A stretch of 46,605 bases of DNA. Source: Thalassovita sp. (GTDB lineage Bacteria; Bacteroidota; Bacteroidia; Cytophagales; Flammeovirgaceae). Shown in pieces: positions 43,076-46,605 of the stretch. Each line of letters starts with the position of its first letter. Position 1 is the first letter of the stretch. The position numbers were made by a program, and so were the translations under genes. Where the stretch lies: the NCBI GenBank assembly GCA_002729595.1, contig PBYL01000168.1, positions 1 through 46,605 of the forward strand. Direction: 5' to 3'. Under the pieces are notes generated by a model. The model was given only the letters and a program-made list of their open reading frames with translations. It made no database searches and was not told the origin of the DNA.

Positions 43076-43114
43076 AATAAGCCTCAACAAGTGAATTGCT
43101 GAGGCTTATTTTTG
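43076..43114. terminator. Bidirectional terminator between convergent genes
   Basis: AATAAGCCTCA (43076-43086) pairs perfectly with TGAGGCTTATT (43100-43110), with TTTT after it and A runs before it. It separates the DUF1593 gene from the convergent efflux lipoprotein gene. Confidence 0.9.
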
Positions 43115-43134
43115 ATTTATCTATTCTTTAGTGC

Positions 43135-44580
43135 CTATCTCCAACCGCCACCTAAACTTCTATAAAGTTCTACGTTGGCAGCGAAAATCTGCATTTTTAC
43201 ATCTTCTAAGTTCAGCTCACTATCTAATGCCTCACTTTGCGCTGTAAGTACCTCAAGGTAATTTGCTAAACCACTTCTGAATAGTAATGAAGCATCTTTA
43301 ACTGAGTTACGTGCAGCAGTCACCCTTTCTTGTGCTAATTCATACTCTTCTTCCAACTTCTCAATAGCAACTAAAGCATCAGAAACCTCATTGATTGCTT
43401 GAAGGAATTTATCTTTAAATTCAAGCTCAGCAATTTTCTTTTCAGATAGTGCTATTTCATAATTGGTTCTTAACTTTCTCTTTTGGAATATCGGCTGAAA
43501 TATCATTCCATTGAGTAAAAGAAAACCAGAACCTGCTGGGTTTAACAATTTCTCTAATTCGAATGAATTCAAACCAATACTGGCTCCCAAACTGATAGAA
43601 GGGTATCTCATAGCATTAGCAATACCAACTCTTGCATAACTTTCTTGCAAAGAAAATTCAGCAGCTGCTACATCAGGTCTGTTTCTAATAAGCTCTAATG
43701 GCATACCAGCAACATAATCGCCCTCGTGCATTGCCCAGTCCAATTTGTCTGTTGGAATTTCTTCCGGATAGCGACCAATTAAGCGGTTCAACCTGTTTTC
43801 TTGCCTAATATATTCTCTCTCTAATTGAGGAATTAAAGTTTGTGCTCTTAACTTTTGAGATTGAGTTTGTTTTACCGCAAGCGATGTTACTTCACCTGCA
43901 TCGTACTGCAACTCAACCATGCGAAGTGTACTATCACTTAAAGAGAAGTTTCTTTTGAAAACCTCAATTTGCGACTCAAGTAATATCAAGTTTGAGTAAG
44001 TAGTAGCGATCTCAGCAATAAGTGATGTACGCACTGCTTTCTGAAATTCTAATGACTTTAAATAAGAGCTCAAACTCGCTTTCTTCATCGATTTAAGCTT
44101 TCCCCAAACATCAATCTCCCAACTAAGATCGATAGAAGACTCATACTCCATTCTCTCTGTATACAAAGATGTTGGCGCGGTTTCTCCATCATAAAAGGTT
44201 CTTGAACGATTAGAACCATAGTTGTTGTAATTCTCTGAATAGAGATCTCTTCTATATTTAAAAGGTGCCGCAGTTACTGAAGGCAGATAATTCGCCTTAG
44301 ACTGCTTAAGTCTTGATACACCTATTTCTATATATTCGTCCGCTATTTGCAGATCGATGTTATTCTTTAAAGCTGTATCGATTAGTGAAATCAAAATTGA
44401 ATCACTAAAAAATTCTTTCCAGTTAGTTTCAGATAATCGAGTTGAATCTTCTACTGAGTTCTTTTTAGAACCATAAAAATTAGCAGGCTCTTCGAAACTC
44501 GGTCGATTATACGGTTCGTGTATTTTACATCCGACTAGTGCCAGAAAGATGATTATAAATATATTTCCAGTATATTTCAT
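43135..44580 (-). CDS. RND efflux outer-membrane lipoprotein (TolC/NodT family)
   Basis: From the ATG at 44580 this encodes 481 residues; a TTG seven codons upstream is less likely. It has a lipobox (ALVGC) and the two repeated outer-membrane efflux halves: SLIDTALKNNIDLQIADEYI, then SYARVGIANAMRYPSISLGASIGLNSFE and the long coiled helices. It forms the trimeric exit duct for the RND pump encoded just upstream, whose stop lies 17 bases before this start. The membrane fusion protein is not in the window and probably precedes the pump gene. Confidence 0.93.
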   Translation of the reverse strand: MKYTGNIFIIIFLALVGCKIHEPYNRPSFEEPANFYGSKKNSVEDSTRLSETNWKEFFSDSILISLIDTALKNNIDLQIADEYIEIGVSRLKQSKANYLPSVTAAPFKYRRDLYSENYNNYGSNRSRTFYDGETAPTSLYTERMEYESSIDLSWEIDVWGKLKSMKKASLSSYLKSLEFQKAVRTSLIAEIATTYSNLILLESQIEVFKRNFSLSDSTLRMVELQYDAGEVTSLAVKQTQSQKLRAQTLIPQLEREYIRQENRLNRLIGRYPEEIPTDKLDWAMHEGDYVAGMPLELIRNRPDVAAAEFSLQESYARVGIANAMRYPSISLGASIGLNSFELEKLLNPAGSGFLLLNGMIFQPIFQKRKLRTNYEIALSEKKIAELEFKDKFLQAINEVSDALVAIEKLEEEYELAQERVTAARNSVKDASLLFRSGLANYLEVLTAQSEALDSELNLEDVKMQIFAANVELYRSLGGGWR

Positions 44581-44597
44581 TTTGCTAATTATCTTGG

Positions 44598-46605
44598 TCA
44601 ATCGTTAAATTCCATACTAAATTTATCTTGCAAACTCTGGAAAATGTATGCTAATACCGGGATAATTAAAACACCCAATATAATTCCAGAAAGCATCCCC
44701 CCTGCTGTACCAATACTTACAGATTTATTACCTTGTGCTGAAGCGCCATGCGCAAACATCAATGGAATTAATCCCACGGTAAAGGCCAATGAGGTCATAA
44801 CAATAGACCTTAGACGAAGCGCACTAGCTTCTGTAACTGCTTCTAGTACCGGCATTCCTGCCCTTCTTTTTTGTGCGGCAAATTCTACAATTAGAATCGC
44901 GTTCTTTGCCAGTAATCCAATTAACATGATGATACCTACCTGCACATAAGTGTTGTTTTCGATTCCTGCCAATTTAATTGCCAAGAATACACCTACAATA
45001 CCAGTTGGTATAGAAAGAATTACGGCTAATGGTAACCAGAAACTTTCGTACTGCGCAGCAAGAATAAAGTAAACTAGAATAATACTCATGATGAAAATTA
45101 CAGTAGATTCACCACCAGAGTTTTTCTCTTCCAAACTCATACTCGTCCACTCGTAACTTAAACTTGCGGGTAGTCTGCTATCTGCTAATTCTTCTACTAA
45201 TTGTATAACATCACCAGTACTATAACCTTTTGCAGGTGTTATGTTGATTTTTGCTGCGTTGTATAAGTTATACCTGTTTAATGTTTCTGGGCCAAACGCT
45301 TGTTCCAATTTTACAATGGTATTAATCGGAACCATTTTACCTTCATCATTTTTTACGAAGATGTTATTAAACTCTTTTGGTTGCTCTCTAAACTGAATAT
45401 CAGCCTGCATGAACACGCCATACTGACGGCTAAATCTGTTAAAGTCTCCCGATTGAGTACGACCAAAGTATGATTTAATGGTAAACATCATATCCTTAAT
45501 ACTCACACCCAAACTCTTGGCTTTCTCATAATCGATTACCAGTTTTGATTGCGGATAATTAGGGTTGAATGATGTAAATGCATTCTCAACTTCGGTTTGT
45601 TGAGAAACTTGAGCAATAAACTCGTTCACCATTTGACCAAACTCGCCAAGGTCACCACCAGTTCTATCTTGCAACATTACCTGAACACCATCAAAGTCAC
45701 CAAAACCTTGCACTGTTGGTCTCGGATATACGTTGATGCTTGCTCCATCAATTTGCATTAGACGTTGGGTTAGCAACTTCACAACTTCGTCAATTTTCTG
45801 AATATCTCCCCTTTCAGGCCCATCTTTCAATTTGATGTAAGCCATACCAGACGAAGGGCTGTTTGCATTATCCACCACATTAAAACCAGAAACTGTGTTT
45901 ACTGCTGCAACTGGTTCTTCTACTTGAAGGATAGAATCTGCTCTTCTTAATGCCTCGTTCGTTCTGTGTAATGATGAACCTTCTGGCATCCTTAATGACA
46001 TGATCAAGAAGTTATCATCTTCAGTAGGGATAAAGCCACTTGGTGTAGAGCTCATTAGGTAGCCTGTAGCAACAAATACTAATACAAGCCCTAAAAGTGA
46101 TAGCCACTTATTATGAATGCTCCACTTCACCATTGAAATGTATTTCTTAGTAGTTCTTTCAAATAGATCGTCGAATTTTTCTAATCCTCGTTCTCTCGAT
46201 CTCTTTATCTTTTGAACTATGCTATTTTGAGTAATCTTACCTACAAAGCCCGGAGTTTTTCTAACTTTATCACCTTTATCTTTAAAGAATAATCTTGTAA
46301 GTACAGGACCTAAAGTAAGTGCGTTTACAGCTGAAATAAGTACTGCGAAAATGATAGTGTAAGCAAACTCTTTATAGAAAATACCTACCGGACCTTCCAT
46401 AAAACCAATTGGTAAGAACACCGCTGCAATTACAATGGTAATCGAAATAATTGCCCCTGTAATCTCACTCATCGCTGCTTTTACCGCTTCTTTTGCAGGT
46501 AACTTATGGTGTGTCATCTTCTCGTGGATGGCTTCCATTACTACAATGGCGTTATCCACAACAATACCAATTGAAAGTACTAGAGAGAACATACTAAGTA
46601 CGTTC
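44598..46605 (-). CDS. RND family inner-membrane efflux transporter, partial (N-terminal part off the edge)
   Basis: The frame is open to the right edge of the window, so only about 669 C-terminal residues of a roughly 1,050-residue AcrB/MexB-type transporter are seen. Features include the TM4 charged motif region (IGIVVDNAIVVME), the second periplasmic loop and the second TM half (LIGLLAKNAILIVEFAAQKRR, then MTSLAFTVGLIPLMFAHGA). It uses the proton gradient to push compounds into the outer-membrane duct encoded 17 bases downstream. The usual membrane fusion partner should lie just outside the window. The HAE1 (hydrophobe/amphiphile) branch is likely. Confidence 0.95.
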   Translation of the reverse strand, partial: NVLSMFSLVLSIGIVVDNAIVVMEAIHEKMTHHKLPAKEAVKAAMSEITGAIISITIVIAAVFLPIGFMEGPVGIFYKEFAYTIIFAVLISAVNALTLGPVLTRLFFKDKGDKVRKTPGFVGKITQNSIVQKIKRSRERGLEKFDDLFERTTKKYISMVKWSIHNKWLSLLGLVLVFVATGYLMSSTPSGFIPTEDDNFLIMSLRMPEGSSLHRTNEALRRADSILQVEEPVAAVNTVSGFNVVDNANSPSSGMAYIKLKDGPERGDIQKIDEVVKLLTQRLMQIDGASINVYPRPTVQGFGDFDGVQVMLQDRTGGDLGEFGQMVNEFIAQVSQQTEVENAFTSFNPNYPQSKLVIDYEKAKSLGVSIKDMMFTIKSYFGRTQSGDFNRFSRQYGVFMQADIQFREQPKEFNNIFVKNDEGKMVPINTIVKLEQAFGPETLNRYNLYNAAKINITPAKGYSTGDVIQLVEELADSRLPASLSYEWTSMSLEEKNSGGESTVIFIMSIILVYFILAAQYESFWLPLAVILSIPTGIVGVFLAIKLAGIENNTYVQVGIIMLIGLLAKNAILIVEFAAQKRRAGMPVLEAVTEASALRLRSIVMTSLAFTVGLIPLMFAHGASAQGNKSVSIGTAGGMLSGIILGVLIIPVLAYIFQSLQDKFSMEFND

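Noticed and set aside
1..46605. CRISPR arrays, tRNA and rRNA genes, toxin-antitoxin or phage-defence modules
   Set aside because: I saw no regular spaced repeats, no cloverleaf with a recognisable T-loop, and no known defence domains. The hairpins found are terminators or IS-linked.

Overview
The window looks like chromosomal DNA of a Bacteroidota bacterium, probably a marine or surface-associated member of the Cytophagales. The signs are AT-rich intergenic DNA, a FecI/FecR/SusC/SusD unit, exact TAnnTTTG promoter -7 boxes, a DUF6090 protein, a secreted Gfo/Idh/MocA oxidoreductase, a formylglycine sulfatase and HAMP/GAF signalling proteins. I see no tRNA, rRNA or CRISPR array. All calls come from reading the sequence; no database search was run.

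Layout. (1) 1-3117: a four-gene plus-strand run (AhpD-like, small membrane protein, OsmC-like, NTF2-like) closed by a strong terminator, then a DUF2271-like membrane-anchored protein. (2) 3592-10837: ECF sigma factor, FecR anti-sigma, SusC with an N-terminal STN signalling domain, and SusD, followed by three hairpins. No polysaccharide-degrading enzyme lies beside this pair. (3) 11316-12615: two genes of unknown function. (4) 12776-21859, minus strand: a sugar catabolic operon. It encodes a FucI/AraA-type isomerase, a split transketolase, a ribose-type ABC importer with a DUF2291 protein, and a glycerol-kinase-like FGGY kinase. An AraC-family regulator is divergent to it. The gene set implies import, isomerisation, phosphorylation and transketolase cleavage. 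It resembles the D-apiose transketolase route but uses an isomerase of the FucI/AraA fold type.

(5) 22905-25916: a dead IS3-family element carrying a nested IS110-family element (23968-25438). Upstream of the IS110 transposase is a folded region with the layout of a bridge RNA. Its four guide segments match the element's own two ends and the actual insertion site around a TC core. This is the most striking observation in the window. (6) 25933-27856: 2-dehydro-3-deoxygalactonate kinase and aldolase preceded by a 5'-truncated aldehyde dehydrogenase. (7) 28072-34378: a small secreted protein, two paralogous GAF-domain membrane proteins transcribed divergently, a 1.1 kb gene-free AT-rich gap and a methyl-accepting chemotaxis protein. 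(8) 34502-38477, minus strand: Gfo/Idh/MocA oxidoreductase, sulfatase and SGNH-type acetylesterase, suggesting work on sulfated and acetylated glycans. (9) 38712-46605: DUF6090 protein, M48 metalloprotease, DUF1593 lipoprotein, and an RND efflux pump with its outer-membrane lipoprotein, the pump running off the right edge.

How the genes work together: regions 4 and 6 both feed triose phosphate and pyruvate or pentose phosphate metabolism from unusual sugars or sugar acids. Region 2 is a signal-gated outer-membrane uptake system. Region 8 is a likely periplasmic glycan-trimming set. Region 5 is a mobile-element scar between regions 4 and 6 that may mark a rearrangement junction.
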